A DNA stretch of 64,000 nucleotides from Diphasiastrum complanatum (GCA_029204225.1 CM055096.1:33067115-33131114); one strand, 5' to 3'; counted from the stretch's first letter, positions 1 through 12,469 are shown. Notes: generated from the letters alone by a model not told the origin. Numbers and translations are program-made.

Positions 1-735
1 CGAGAATTTCTGGCAGAGATGGAAACTTTAGGGCATGTGCACCATGACAATCTGGTGCCACTCTTAGGATGCTCAACCTTTGGTACTGAGAAGCTGTTAG
101 TCTACAAATTCATGCAAAATGGGAGCTTGGATGACTGGTTGCACGAGCGACAAAGTGGGGCAGAGACTCTGGAGTGGCCTCTTAGACTAAATATTGCCCT
201 TGGTATGGCAAGGGGTCTGAAATTTCTTCACCATAACTGCTCACCTCCCATCATCCACAGGGACATGAAGGCCAGCAATATTCTTTTGGACAAAAATTTT
301 GAGCCACGTCTCACTGATTTTGGGCTGGCAAGGGTGCTGGGTGCTCAAGATTCCCATGTCAGTACAGTGGTTGCAGGAACCTTGGGCTATGTTCCCCCTG
401 AATACTGCCAGACATGGAGGGCTACAGTAAAGGGAGATGTTTACAGCTTTGGAGTTGTTTTGTTAGAGCTGATTACAGGAAGAAGACCCATGGATATGCG
501 TTATAACGCTAAGAACTGTGGAAATCTGGTGGAGTGGGTGGGAGTACTATTGAAAGAGGGAAAGCACAGAGATATCTACCACCCAATTCTCCTCAAGACT
601 GGGGCTCCAGGGGAGCTCTTCAAGTTTCTCACCCTTGCCATATGCTGCACAGAGGAGCTTCCATCAAACAGACCCACAATGAGGGAAGTGCTAAAAACTT
701 TGGAAGAGATTAAAGCTGGTAATTATACAACATAA
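1..735 (+). CDS. LRR receptor-like serine/threonine kinase, EMS1/PSKR-like, C-terminal part (5' truncated by window)
   Basis: The reading frame is open from base 1, so the gene starts upstream; 244 residues are visible, ending at TAA 733-735. The visible part runs from the helix C/hinge region to the end of the kinase domain: HRDMKASN catalytic loop (about residues 87-94, an RD kinase), DFGLAR (about 106-111), the activation segment ending in AGTLGYVPPEY, then GDVYSFGVVLLELITG (lobe IX) and a conserved arginine in SNRPTM near the C terminus. The wording of the activation loop and the short tail after subdomain XI resemble the LRR-X group (EMS1/EXS, PSKR, BRI1 relatives). Such proteins sit in the plasma membrane and phosphorylate partners after peptide or steroid binding outside the cell. 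The ectodomain is outside the window, so ligand class and exact orthology cannot be given. No frameshift or stop is seen. Confidence 0.9.
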   Translation, partial: REFLAEMETLGHVHHDNLVPLLGCSTFGTEKLLVYKFMQNGSLDDWLHERQSGAETLEWPLRLNIALGMARGLKFLHHNCSPPIIHRDMKASNILLDKNFEPRLTDFGLARVLGAQDSHVSTVVAGTLGYVPPEYCQTWRATVKGDVYSFGVVLLELITGRRPMDMRYNAKNCGNLVEWVGVLLKEGKHRDIYHPILLKTGAPGELFKFLTLAICCTEELPSNRPTMREVLKTLEEIKAGNYTT

Positions 736-1500
736 CTGGTTTTGGTTTTCAATCTTGGTAGCACTTATGGATTTAAGAACTAAACTTCCAGCTATGATGT
801 AAAGTTCGAATTTGGGGTAGATTCCAGAGCACATTATCTCAAGTGATCGGCAGCTTTGGAGGAAAGCAAGAAATTTTATGAAAATTCCATCACCACATTC
901 ATTTTGGAGGTTTTCCTTTGGTGCAAAGTTGTTTTGGAGAAAAATTTATGCTCCCAGCACTTAGAGGCAATCCTCTAGATCTTAGTTTTAGATTTTTCCT
1001 TTGATACAAACTCTGATTTTGAAGCCATATTTATGTCCCCCATGTCATAGAAGCAACCTCCAGGTAAAATCTTTACCATTCTAACAAGGCGGTCTCAACA
1101 ATCACTTAGAGTTTCTTCTATGTGCTGAGCAGAGTTTTGGAAATTTCTGACCAAGAAAAGGGAAGTGAAGCATTAGATCAGAAAATATTCTTCATGAAGT
1201 ACAGAAGCATAACTACACATGCTTAAGTGGAGGAGTAAATCATCCTCACATGTCCATACTATGTAAACTAGCTATTGATTATTTCCTTTCAGTGACTACC
1301 AAATAAGTGGTTTTTTATCTCTCCCTCCCATTCACTCCTTTCACCATTCCAAACCTCAAGGTTGCTTCTTTCAATGTTGTAAATAATTCTTCACTGCTCA
1401 CTTCTACTAATTGTGCATTTTAGAGTATGATGATGTTTAGAAAATGGGTTGTATTGTGTCATGTTACACCTGTAGTGCAGTACTAAATATGTTTTTCTGC
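736..1500 (+). other. 3' flank / probable 3' UTR of the receptor kinase
   Basis: AT-rich non-coding sequence after the kinase stop. No ORF with recognisable content. A precise poly(A) site cannot be fixed; several near-AATAAA hexamers occur between 1370 and 1510. Confidence 0.4.
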
Positions 1501-4290
1501 TATCCTTCTGAATAAGCAGTAACTAGTGATTAGTAACCTTTTAGTAATGCCTAAAGGGATTAACGTATTTTGCACTGTGACTTATGCTGCAAAAATCCAA
1601 GGGTGGTGAAAAGGTGAAAGAACCATCTCTCGGATTTTCGTATTTCGCATCATGATTACCAAACTCAAAGATAACGTTCTGATTTTTATAGATCCTTATC
1701 TTCGACATACTAGGAAGAAAACCATAATTATCCATATATCTTCCTCTAGTTGACAAACTGGGCTACATGAGCAATTAGTAGGAAAAGCCATATAGGTCGA
1801 AGAGGAAGGAACGTAGTGACAATGCAGTCAGCAAGACATAGCTTTCTGATAGGTACTATATAGATAAAGTCAAAATGTTGGCTAGAGCCAATTATGTTTA
1901 TCTTATTTATGATTGAAGAAATTAGGGAATAATACAAGACGTTGTTGAACATGTAGATTTATCTTGGCAATTTATTTTTGGAAAGTAGAGGGGACAAACT
2001 TTTGTAATCATTGCTAGCTATATTAAGAAATAAGATAAAATAGCAGCCAAGTACATGAGGATAAAGGGGTCTTTTAAGTGGAAAGTCTTCCTATCACTTA
2101 GAATGGCATGGAAGGTGAAGTAGGTTGTAGCAATGGAGCCAATTCAGAGTAGGCAGTATAATGAAGAAAGTAAGCCTTCTACTATTGATTTAAGATGGGA
2201 AAGGTAGTGAACAGTAAGTGTAGCTCAGGAGTCCGAAAAATATCCTTGAAAAACTCACCTTGGAACTGGATGAACATGGCTAAGTGAACATGCTGCCTAG
2301 GAGCTATGATGACTCTCGACACTAGTTGACCAAGAGTCACAGTTGACTCCCTAAACCCTCAAAAATATTGTAAGTCATGAATAACCCCTTAAACCCAGCT
2401 TGAAGATACTGTAAGTCATGGTCAGCCCCTTGAACACCTAAAAAATATTCTAAGTGGGGTTACTCTCTTGAGACTCTTGTCTCATGGAGCCAATGCTGAT
2501 TTGGTTGGGCAAGTGGGTGAACACAAGAAGCTATGTCGGGTTTCCTAGCTCCCCTCGAGGTGTCCTAGCTCCCCCTTGGTGTGTCAATTCAACATATTGT
2601 ATCAGAGACGATTGGCTAGTCAATGACACAAGACCCTTCGAAATGCCTCATAAAAATTGTATCACGAAAGATTAGTGTGCATCATGCAACTCAAAGTGTG
2701 AGCATGTGCGGACATATTATTAGGTTGGCCATTGAGACTGAGGCTAATGAGTCATATTTTTTGTCCAAAGGAGTATAAGCATAGTTAGTGCTCATGGATC
2801 AAGCTTGTAGCTGTTTGTGTGGACTTTTGTCACCACATTAGCAAGGTGTCATGATGTTTACAACTATGGCTTATGGAGGCTCTTGGCCTTCACATATGAC
2901 AAAATTGTTGGGTTTTGTCATCTGCAAGTTGTGATTTGATCACTTGATGGACCAACGTTGCAATACATTTGTGTTCCTCCAATTGCATATCAGAGGACTT
3001 ACTAGTCATGGAATAACTAGAAATTACACTTTTGTTAAAGTGTCTCTCTCAAGAACCACATCCTAGCTAGAAGGGCCAGTCATTATGTGTCTTGCAAAAG
3101 AGCGTACTACACTGTGCTTTGCAACAATGAAAATTGCGCATCGGTCACAATTGCATCATAAAGACTGACATGAAATTTGTAACGTCACTTTCCAACAATT
3201 GGCATGCTTTGCCTTTGCTTGATTTTTTTTGGATGCACTGGGTGGTGGTGGAGTGGGCATTACAACCCTCAGTTTTTTTATTGTCTCAAATAATATTTTG
3301 AATAGAAAATCAACAAAAAATTGAGACATTTTATCAATCATCTCATTTCTCTTTTTTTTCTTCCTTTGTAGTCTCTTCTTCTTCCATGAGATTCTCCTGT
3401 GAATCACTTTCTAGTTTTTTATGCTCAGTCTTAGATAGTGCCTCATCTTGGGATACTATTTGCTCATCCTAGATGCTCTTCTATCTACAAAATGTCAATT
3501 TGATTAAACATTTATGATATTCCCAAGTTAGTCTAATGGTTACATGTGTCTATTTCAAAGGCAGCTACTCGAAGCCAAGCGAGATGTACACTTCTTGTTT
3601 TTAAGTGTAAGGCAGCTGATTAGTGACAGAATTATGAAAGTTATATTTGAGACATGGTGCTTCTAACAAATGCAAAGAGATAGCTCGTATTCAAATCAGA
3701 CTAGTGCAATCACCTAACTCTCAACCATTGAGTCAATGGTCACAGTTGTTTGGTTCAAAGATAGCTACTTGGTGCCAAGTGAGAAGTGCATTGCAATGTA
3801 TTCAACCTTTGCCTACCTTAAAGAGCCAAAGTGCAAATCAAAAAGCAAGATTAGGCTAGGACAAAGAGAAAAATCAAGATGCAAGGCAAAAAGGCATCGA
3901 GTGGAACACAACGCGGACGGTAAAAAATAAATCCTTTGGCTCAAGGAGCCCATGAAAACAATCAATCTAGAGCTCAAGGAGCTCAACATAAAATGTAGAA
4001 ATGGCAAATATGGAGCTCAAATAAGTTCCAAATCCAAGCTAAGGAGCGATAGAGGTGGATGTCTCAACAGTCTCTGTCACTAGTTAATAAGGTTCTCAAG
4101 TTTTACGTAAGCGATATAAGATTTACACCTTTCCCGAACAAAGTAACATTTTTTTCCAATGTAAAGAGTTGAGCTTCCGATTTGTTGTGTGCCCACTACC
4201 ATGTTAATAAAGTCACCAGTAAATTAAGTGTTGTGCTTAAATCTTCTTAGAGATAATGGGAGCCATCTTTGCATTAATTTGGCATCTGAT
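1500..4290. other. intergenic sequence without recognised genes; two decayed local duplications
   Basis: No translated frame resembles a known protein. Two weak internal duplications are visible: an imperfect tandem repeat of about 50 bp at 2344-2455 (the phrase TGTAAGTCATG recurs), and a diverged direct repeat of about 60 bp at 3528-3590 and 3733-3792 (both read CAAAG..AGCTACT..GCCAAG). These look like old repeat debris. The 5' LTR of the gypsy element to the right was looked for here and not found. Confidence 0.4.
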
Positions 4291-4295
4291 AGTCC

Positions 4296-7060
4296 ATGTT
4301 AGAAGAACAAAAAACACAAAGAGATCATCCTGAGCTTGACCCATTTGCCTCATTAAATTTTTTGGAATTAAGTATTCAAGCAACTTATCAATTTTTTGAT
4401 GAGTTTGATCAGCATTGGTGGATGGACTTTTTCGAGAAACAAAAAATCAATTTGCTCAATCTCGAACATGCATCAACAATTGAAGAATTTCATTGGCCTC
4501 ATAAATTAGAAACTTCAACTACAATTGTCGATCCTTCAAATCTACCTCGAGATAATGATTTATTGGAGCTTGTGCAAGGTGAGGAACGTGAAATTTATGT
4601 GGGCTCAAGGAAGAATATGGTCAGGCTGTGGTGCTTCTGTAGCTACATTTGCCATCAAATTCGATTTCCCTTTGCTGTTGTTCTTGACTTGTAGTACGTG
4701 GCAATCTTGAATCTCGTGGTTGGTTCGTTTGCAATATTTGCAGAACAGCGAATACGTCAGTTATTGAACATACCATACCTTTAGTACCTGATGCAGTTCC
4801 AAAGGTTACAAAGTTCTATCGATGTAATCCTAATGTTGCGGATCTGATAAAGAAAGAACTTCAGAGATTGCTTGATGCCGATTTCATTTATGAGATCGAG
4901 CATACCAAATGGATCCCACCGATTGTCATTGTTCCTAAGAAGAATGAGAAATTGAGAATTTGTGTGAATCTTAAAGATTATCTACAGAAATTTCTTGAAA
5001 TTGACTTGGATGACTTGAGAGTCCATAGTACAGATACAGACCACCTGGATCGATTGGAGAAAGTATTTGAAAGATGTCGCAAATATCAAATTTTTCTAAA
5101 TCGCAAAATGCCAAATATGGGTTTCCCACGAAGTTGTGCTTGGGCATGTGATATCGAGGCATGATATCGCCACAGATTATTCTAAAATCAAGATTATTGT
5201 GGAATTGCCACCGCCAACAACAATTCGTGGAGTTTGTGTGTTTATGGGTCATGCGAACTACTATCAAATTTTTATTATCTTCTTTGCGGATTTAGCAAGA
5301 CCTATATACAAATTGACTATTGTTCCTATTTGGACAGTAGAGGCATTAGAAGCCTTTGAAAAATTAAAAAAATCATTAACTTCAGCACCAATACTGCGTT
5401 CTCCAGATTGGACGATTGAATTTCATGTTCACACAGATGCCTCAAAATATGCCATTGGACTCAGCCAGGTGATTGTAAAAAGGACTATCCTATACGATTT
5501 GCAAGCAGACAACTTATAGATCTGAAAAAGAATTATTCAACAACAGAACGTGAAGCGTTAGCCATGATTTTTTCTGTTCGAAAATTTTGTCACTACCTCA
5601 TGGAAATGCACTTTGTCTTTTATACGGATCACCAACCGTTGTTTTATTTGGTAAACAAGACATGTAATACTGGACGTATTGCAAGATGGTTACTATTATT
5701 GACTGAATTTGGCTTTCGAATTGTGGTTCGAAAGGGCAAGCAACATTATCTAGACGATCACGTTTTGTGAATCAAATCCGCACTAGTTATTACTAAAGTG
5801 GATGATGAATTACCAGATGCTGCATTATTCTATGTCGAAGCAGTACCTGAGTGGGCAGCGGATATTGTTGAGTATCTGATGCTAGGACAACCGAATGACT
5901 CTTTGACAAAAGTACAGAAGAGACAATTGATTCATAAGGCTCAACCTTATCAATTGATTGCAGGACGAAGATATGTTTTACCGCATGAAATCCCAGATCT
6001 AATCATGTTTTCGCATGATGGCATGGGCAGAGGACATTTCTCTGCAGATATTACTGTTCACAAACTTTTGCAATCAGGTTGTTGGTGGCCTATGCTTCAT
6101 AAGGACACAGAAAATTATATTCGGACATGTGATATTTGCCAGTGAGCACGATGGCCTACTAGACAGAACTATAAACCCTTGCATCCGATTTTATCACAAG
6201 CAATGTTTGAAAAATGGGGACTGGATTATGTTGGTCCTATTCATCCTGTCGCGCAAGGATCTCAAGCCCGATACATTATCGTAGCAACTAATTATATGAC
6301 CAACTGGGTTGAAGCCAAAGCTGTCAAAGTTGTTGATGCGAAATCTACGGCCAAATTTCTCTATGAAAATATTATAATCAGATTTTAATCGAGATTGTTA
6401 GTGACCGGGGTACAAACTTTATTAATCAAACAATAAAGATTTTTTTGTTATACACAGATTTAGTACTCCTTACTATCTCAGAGAGAATGGCCAAGCTGAA
6501 TCTTCCAATAAGATTCTATGCACTATTATGACAAAGACAGTTGAAACAAGTCGGTCTAATTGGGAACATAAACTGTATGCAGTGTTATGGGCATTCAGAA
6601 CCACGTACAAAAATAGTACAAATCAAACACCCTTTCAATTGGTTTATGGTCAAGATGTTGTCATGCCGATTGAATTTTTAATTCCATCTTTACGCATAGC
6701 GGCAACAGAATGGTTAAATGATAATAAGTCTTTACAACTTCGTCATGAAGCATTTCACAAATTATGTGAAACCCAATTGATGGCAGTTCACGCTTTAGCA
6801 GCAAAAAAAGCCCGCCGAAAGGCATGGCATGATCGTCGATTGCACAAAAAGGATCTGAAAGCAGGAGATCTTGCACTGATGTACAAAACCAAGCTGATCA
6901 AGGAAAATTGAAGTTTACCGGTGAAGGCCCATATAAAGTGAAGGAAATCCTGAACTATGGCGCAGTAATTCTTGGGCACTTGGATGGAAAATGATTTGAT
7001 ACTCCGATGAATGGCAGCCGATTACACAAGTTTTGGCAGCCTGTTCCGCCAATTCAACAA
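4296..7060 (+). pseudogene. Ty3/gypsy pol remnant (Gypsy-I): linker, RT, RNase H, integrase
   Basis: Domains appear in gypsy order but spread over several frames. The RT N-terminus is at about 4780-4985 (IVIVPKKNEKLRICVNLKDY), then about 75 residues are missing and the frame resumes at the LDD of the active site (DLDDLRVHS, first residue changed from the usual Tyr/Phe). RNase H lies at about 5420-5770 (HTDASKYAIG; TTEREALA; YTDHQPL). The integrase zinc-binding part is at about 6000-6145 (HDGMGRGHFS ... CDICQ), and the core at about 6205-6560 has its three acidic sites in LDYVGP, SDRGTNF and NGQAE. The C-terminal part, with AFRTTYKNSTNQTPFQL, runs to about 6910. At least five frame changes or stops, including TGA at 6143-6145, make it inactive. 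Wording is closest to Tat/Athila-type gypsy elements. Confidence 0.9.
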
Positions 7061-7870
7061 GCCTGATCTCAATGATTTTTAATTTTATTTGTTTTCAATA
7101 TTTGATTGTTCAGATTTTTTGTGAAAAAGACAGTAACAAAAAAACAAAAAAACAATAAAAGGAAAAAGAAAAAAAGAAAAAAAATGAGAAAAGAATGATG
7201 AGCAAAAGTCAGGAAAGTCATCAGCATGGAAAAAAAAAAAGACAACATTTTTTTTATGGAAAATGACTTATAAAATCATTGTTTTAGTCAGATGATGCCT
7301 ATACAGTATCAGAAACCTTTGCTGAGCCTCCAGACTGTACATCCACTTCAGATTTATCTAAATTGAGGTGGACAAAGGTTCTTTTGCAAGAGAAATTCAT
7401 TTTTTGAGTTAGGCGAATGATCAACAATATGCCATTTTGGGAACCTTCGTCGAGCACCTTACCCTCATTATGAACCTTCGCTGACATGCTAGATGGTCTT
7501 AAAATGTCAAAATTAGGTTGGCCATAGCCTCAGATCTTGAAAAAATGCATTTATGATAGTACTTGGGCAAAGGACCCTCCTGGGCAAAGGTTCATCCTTC
7601 GTCAGCCCTGGAAAACGTTTGCCGGATAGGTTTAGATCCCCGGAAACCTTTGTCGAGATTTTTATAGCCTATTTTCAAAATATTGTACATGCCTGCAAAT
7701 TTTTGTTCAGAACTGACTAGCCAAACTAGTATTCAATGTAATGGACCCTCCAAATTCACCTATAAGTTGGCTGAATTCGATTCATTCCTCACTTGTGCTA
7801 GCGAGGCTCTTGCGAGTTTTTTCCACAACCACAGCCTTCCAAACTTTTTGAACTAATTTCTGATATACAT
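7061..7870 (+). other. Gypsy-I spacer between integrase and extra ORF
   Basis: A-rich stretch (7125-7260) with runs of A and AAAAAG, then unremarkable sequence. No supported coding content. It separates the pol remnant from the downstream ORF, as in Tat-lineage elements that carry an additional ORF before the 3' LTR. Confidence 0.5.
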
Positions 7871-9943
7871 TTGCGCAGTTTACTTTTCGTTCTGATCATC
7901 ATGTCTTCTATAGATACATCCCAGTGTCCGCGTTATACTATCCATCATGATGTCCCATCTGCAATAGATATCATGATACTTCCTAGCACAAGCATGGTCA
8001 CTCAGTGGATGACCCTTGCGGAGCCTCTGCTTACTGCAATGGGTATTCATGAGAGAGCCTTTTTTGGGAGAATCAACATGGATCACTCTTGCCTTCAGTA
8101 CGTGGAAGGAAGAGAAATCCAAGTTTTATATCACCTTTCAGGGAGCAACACAAAAGTGCGCGTAACTGAGGCTGCCCTTGCTGCCATAGGCATAGCGTCT
8201 GGAACCCAAGCCTCACCCAACCATAAATAGGCCAAACAGGCTATTAAGCCTTACATTGACCTCACAAATGATCTGCATTGGACTAATGACGGCTATCTCC
8301 TCGATGCCATCACTGAGCTTGCCATACACACTGCTGCCTAGCTCTTGAATAACTTTCTGATGGTTGGCAACCTCAAGAAAGACCGCATCACTTCACAGAT
8401 CCTCCATAGGATAGTCGAGTCCTATGTCAAGATATCTAAGGCCCCTCTTGAACCATATAATTGGTTCAAGACTATTTCTGGTGAGCTCAAACGAGCTATT
8501 AAGAGTAATACCAAGCAGCAGTTCGTTGTTGGCTCCCTGTTATCTCTTCTAGCGGCCTCCCACCTTGAAAACAAAATCCATGGCTTTCACCTGGATTCTG
8601 TACTTTCAGTCTATGAAGAAGCACCGACCGAGTCATCTCACCAGGCCTCCAGTTCACGTAGTCGATGTTGTCCACGCATCGAGATCGTCATTCCTAACTC
8701 GCCTTCTGCGTCACGACGTCGTGGTCGACCAAGCTGTGAAATCACCAAAGTAGTTTGCCGCCACCGTGCCTGAGGGTTTTGAAGAAGACGATGTTTTTGA
8801 AGAAGAAGAAGTATCGACATCTATTTCACACCAACCAAGGACGATACCATCAGGTCCTACTACTGCCGCCGCCTCCATGACAGTAGATTCTGGTGATGCT
8901 CTCGGTTTGGTCTCAAGCCTTGCGCAAGTGATCCAGTCTATGCTGGATAAGAAAAAAAAATGGAACAGAGAATTTCTGACCTGGGATTCAAAAATACTCT
9001 TATCAACCAGAAGATTGTTCAGCTGGATAGAGAATTGAAGATTGCCAAACAACACAAAGACAAATCTGAAGTTGAAAAGAAGATGGCACAGCAACAGGCT
9101 GATCGCCTCGAAGGATACGTCAGCTTCCTACAAAATGCCCTGACAACCGCACAAGACTAGGTGGACAAGGCAGTGCAGGATGCAAAGCAACATGTGCAAC
9201 TGCTACAAGGTCAACTACAAATGGCGGAGCAGGATCGCACATATCTCCAAGGTGAATTGAATGCAACCACCCTTGAGCGTGATGAATATCTTCAGACAGA
9301 AATACCATATCATTCAGTAACCCCGACGAAGATCGCATATTTGTTCAAGAAAATGGAAGCGTACAAAGTGGCCCTTCAGGGATTCCAAGGCCGCTTTGAC
9401 AGGTTCAAAGGAGTAGCTTCAGCTGAGTTGGCAAAGGCTAAGGCAACTATCAGTGACTATGAAAAAGACGCCGCTCAGGTGTTGGAAGCCGGACCACAAA
9501 TCCCAGTTCCGGTCATCCCGCAATTCTCCCCTTCGCACCAAACTGTAGTTCCAATGGATATAGGGCTGGATTTGGGCATGGACCATGGGGGAGCTCCAGA
9601 AATAGAAGAACAACTGTCAGTTGTACAGGCAGTGACAGCAGGTCCATCCTCATCAAGGACTACACCGTTATTCAGAAGGCCCATCAGCGTCGAGGACCAG
9701 ATCCAAAGTTTCTTATCGCAACATCCACATGAGTCCTCGCGTGGTGGTTGGGTCCTTAAGTTGAAGACCTCGAAGATAGAGGTCGGCAAAGATTTGGACA
9801 AAATACTCGCATTGGGAGAGCAGCCGGCATGGAGAGTTACCATTTTTGAGAAAACTCTGGAATCAATCAGGAGTTATGTGGCCAGCACTCGCCAATTGCG
9901 GGTAGATCCCTATTATGTGCCAATGCCGAGAAGGAATAAATGA
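7871..9943 (+). pseudogene. extra ORF of Gypsy-I, coiled-coil protein of unknown function
   Basis: A roughly 690-residue reading frame broken only by three TAG codons (8228, 8339-8341, 9158-9160) and two frame changes (near 8760 and 8955). The first third (from MSSIDTSQ, ATG 7901) is globular with no recognised domain. A Ser/Arg-rich then acidic linker follows (EEDDVFEEEE, about 8775). A long heptad-rich region at about 8960-9480 (starting MEQRISDLG; rich in Q, K, E, L) predicts a coiled coil. The tail ends RRNK at 9943. It lies between integrase and the polypurine tract on the same strand, so it belongs to the retroelement. Tat-lineage gypsy elements (Retand, RIRE2-like) are known to carry extra ORFs here, but the function is unknown. 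It is not an envelope: no signal peptide or membrane segment is visible. Confidence 0.7.
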
Positions 9944-10224
9944 AAGGATTTGGGATTGGCTATGCACAAAATCACAATCCATACGCCCAATTGGCCAATC
10001 ATCCATCAACCATATCAGTGATCGATATCAGTGGATTTTCACCGGGCCTTACAATCATATTAGCGGGAGTATATCCACTCTCCCGACCCGACAGTGCGAC
10101 AATCGGCATGTTTGCAAAAGATTTAAATCTGTTGACATCAATGACAACTAGATGGGATGATTGTCTTCCTCCTCTGGCATTCTATCCAAATAAGCCAATG
10201 GCCTCAGAGAATATCAAAAATTAG
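9940..10224 (+). CDS. small ORF overlapping the end of the coiled-coil ORF (94 aa, unknown)
   Basis: The start ATG overlaps the stop of the preceding ORF as ATGA (9940-9943). The product is 94 residues and starts MKGFGIGYAQNHNPYAQLAN, with one moderately hydrophobic stretch (SPGLTIILAGVYPL). No stops occur in an otherwise heavily mutated element. It could be a C-terminal continuation of the extra ORF after a one-base frameshift rather than a separate gene. No family recognised. Confidence 0.35.
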   Translation: MKGFGIGYAQNHNPYAQLANHPSTISVIDISGFSPGLTIILAGVYPLSRPDSATIGMFAKDLNLLTSMTTRWDDCLPPLAFYPNKPMASENIKN

Positions 10225-10476
10225 CTGTCGGTTGCTCGTTTATATTTTCGGGTAGCAATGATGGGAGGCTCTTGGGAATCTCGCTTCACATCTTGGACGA
10301 CCTCAAAGTGGATTGCAGGAGCCCATCGTTGTTTTTTGCCACATAATTTGGATCTTTTAATAATGCCTGACACAACTTTATGGAGAAGGTGCAGTACCAT
10401 TTAATAAAAATTCGTCACGAAGCTAATAAAAGTCCCCAATAACTGCATCTTGTAAGTGTCGTGGGACTGCCACCAG

Positions 10477-10492
10477 TTTTGGTGGGGGATAC
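10477..10492 (+). other. polypurine tract of Gypsy-I
   Basis: TTTTGGTGGGGGATAC sits immediately before the LTR start TGTTGGAGG. Position and composition fit the plus-strand primer site of an LTR retrotransposon. Confidence 0.6.
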
Positions 10493-11260
10493 TGTTGGAG
10501 GGTTTGTGGATCCCAAGGCCACCCTAACCCTAGTTAATAAGTGAGAGGGATTTGGCACCCTGCGTGTATCAGTCCAACCCGATGATCACATAGAGATTTG
10601 ATTAATTAGAAAGTCAATACAAAGAACTTTAGGTCTTTTTGCGGGACTTTTAATGTCGCAGGGCCTAGATGTCAAGTTAGTGAATAAAGTTGGGTTTCCC
10701 TCCAATTTGGATGGTTCCCACTCTTTTTTAAATTTGAGTAATTAGGGAGACAAAAATGGACCAATAGGATTCAGAGGCCAGGGTCCTCCTCTCTACTATA
10801 AAAAGAGACCAACTCGAGTTCCTACACATGTTCATTTCCTCATTTCAATAAAGCAGATTGGTTCTCTTCGGAAATGGATTGATGAATGTCCTTGCTCTCT
10901 ATCACTTTTCCTCCATCTCTCATGCTTTCTTTGGATTTTGCTAATTGTTGGAACTGATTGTTATTGGGATTGCATGTTGTTATGCTTTTTATGAGAGAGA
11001 AAGGGAGAGAGAGAAAGAGTAAGCTATCTTGTTGTGGATTGTAGTGCTAATGGATGTAGTGTTAATGCTTAGGGTTAATGGATGTTAGAGTTAGATTTGG
11101 ATCTTCCATTCATGCTGAAATTTGAACTATACTATCGCTCTCATGGGAACGAATCTATGCGTGACAACTAACTTCGTCTCTTTGATGCTAGATTAGATCT
11201 TAATTTCAGATTAGACAAGGGAAGAAACCCACTATAGCTGTGTCTTGAGATGCCAACGGT
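10493..11260 (+). mobile_element. 3' LTR of Gypsy-I (right end uncertain)
   Basis: Begins TGTTGGAGGG right after the polypurine tract. Contains a TATA-like TATAAAAAG (about 10797-10805) and an AATAAA (about 10848) about 45 bp further on, as expected for U3 and R. No second LTR was found upstream of 4.3 kb, so the 5' end of the element is lost or outside recognition. The right end is not fixed; CA-type ends occur between about 11160 and 11270. Confidence 0.65.
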
Positions 11261-11479
11261 ATGCCAGCGGCACCATTTTCCAAGATGCCAATGGTATTAT
11301 GTTGGGACCATTCGGTCTAGAAATTGCTTGTCTTCATATCTATCGTAGCTTGTGGTTCTGAGTGTCTTTGGCATGAATGTGAACTAGGTTAAGCTCTTGG
11401 AAAACAAGCTCTAACTTGTTGGCTGAGTTGGATGGCTTGCTTAGGTGGAAGTTACATGTTTATGGTTGTCCAACTTGGC

Positions 11480-11865
11480 AAAGTGCCCACATAAAAACTC
11501 AAGATATCAAGAGAAATTCACAAGAGATGGACATAGAATCAACAAAGATGAATTCTCCACATCATAAGAGAATATAATGATCTGTTCTCCACATAGGCAC
11601 GAGTATGCCCTAAAATAACAACTTCTAGGTACTTAACCAAAAACCTAGAAATATTAGTCTAAATGCAATATACCAAAATTAGCCAATTAGAATGGGTCCA
11701 AACTCGCCCTCATCCACATATCTACTTGTCAAAAATAGTAAAAACACTATTTAGGCCCTTATTGACAAATATGAAACTATCTCTAAGTTGAGATTTCAAG
11801 TTGGCCTCAAAATTGCCAAATAAAATGTTGAAACTAGTTGACAAATTTCATACTCCCTCTTCAAC
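11480..11865 (-). mobile_element. copia LTR fragment with polypurine tract, minus strand
   Basis: On the minus strand the purine-rich GTTGAAGAGGGAG (+ strand 11853-11865) is followed by TATGAAATTTGTCAACTAG. The same arrangement (GTTGAAGAGAGAG then TGTGAGAAATATCAACTAG) occurs on the + strand at 27299-27330, where it ends the 24.8-27.3 kb element. This piece is therefore a diverged polypurine tract plus 3' LTR start of that family. Confidence 0.5.
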
Positions 11866-11914
11866 TAGTTTTAGTATAGATTTGGATAGTACACCAAGTG
11901 ATGTTCTATGCTTT

Positions 11915-12090
11915 TGTTAGCCGATATTTTCGCACGAAAAATCAGGCTATTGTTAGAGCAATTTTCACAATTTTGTATAAAAATCGGCATGTAAAACTCG
12001 GCTATTAATGGTAAAATTGGCACACAGTTGCCTATAGGTAGGGGTCCCAACCCGCCCAAAATGTGGCTAGAGCAAATTTTGAGGCCTTAG
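11915..12090. repeat. LTR end fragment, 176 bp, copy 1 (partner 63496-63671)
   Basis: Starts TGTTAGCCGATATTTTCGC and ends TTTGAGGCCTTAG. The same 176 bp lie at 63496-63671 with about 94-95% identity by eye, in the same orientation, and flanks diverge abruptly at both ends. At 63.5 kb a tRNA-primer-type site abuts the TGTTAG end, which identifies this as the terminal part of an LTR. Confidence 0.65.
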
Positions 12091-12469
12091 AAAGCCCATA
12101 GAATAGTTTACGGCCTTAGAATTGGCCCGAATATACTAGCCGACAAGGCTGAGCAAATTTTTCAATGTACTCTGCTACTTTTTATTAATACAAAAAATTG
12201 CCTATTGTCTTTTTCAGGGAACCGGTTGCCTTAAAGAAACCCCAAGTCATGAGTGCTCGCGAGTACGATACACGAAAAAACGGCAATGGAAAAAATCGAC
12301 TCACGAATATAACAGAGAAGTTGCGGGACAAGGTCAAAAGACAAGAGAGCTGGTAATGGCAAAGTATGGGCAAGTGGAGAAAAATCTCAGGGCAATGTGT
12401 TGATCGGCACCCCAACGAACAAACCTCGACGACTGAGCCATGGGCACAAACACGCAAAAGGAAAATACA
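12091..12469. other. intergenic repeat debris
   Basis: No coding content recognised. The sequence lies between an LTR end (12090) and a minus-strand LTR segment (12470). Confidence 0.3.

Noticed and set aside
3156..3407. Lys-rich minus-strand ORF of 83 codons
   Set aside because: T-rich + strand sequence read backwards; no domain or neighbour supports it.
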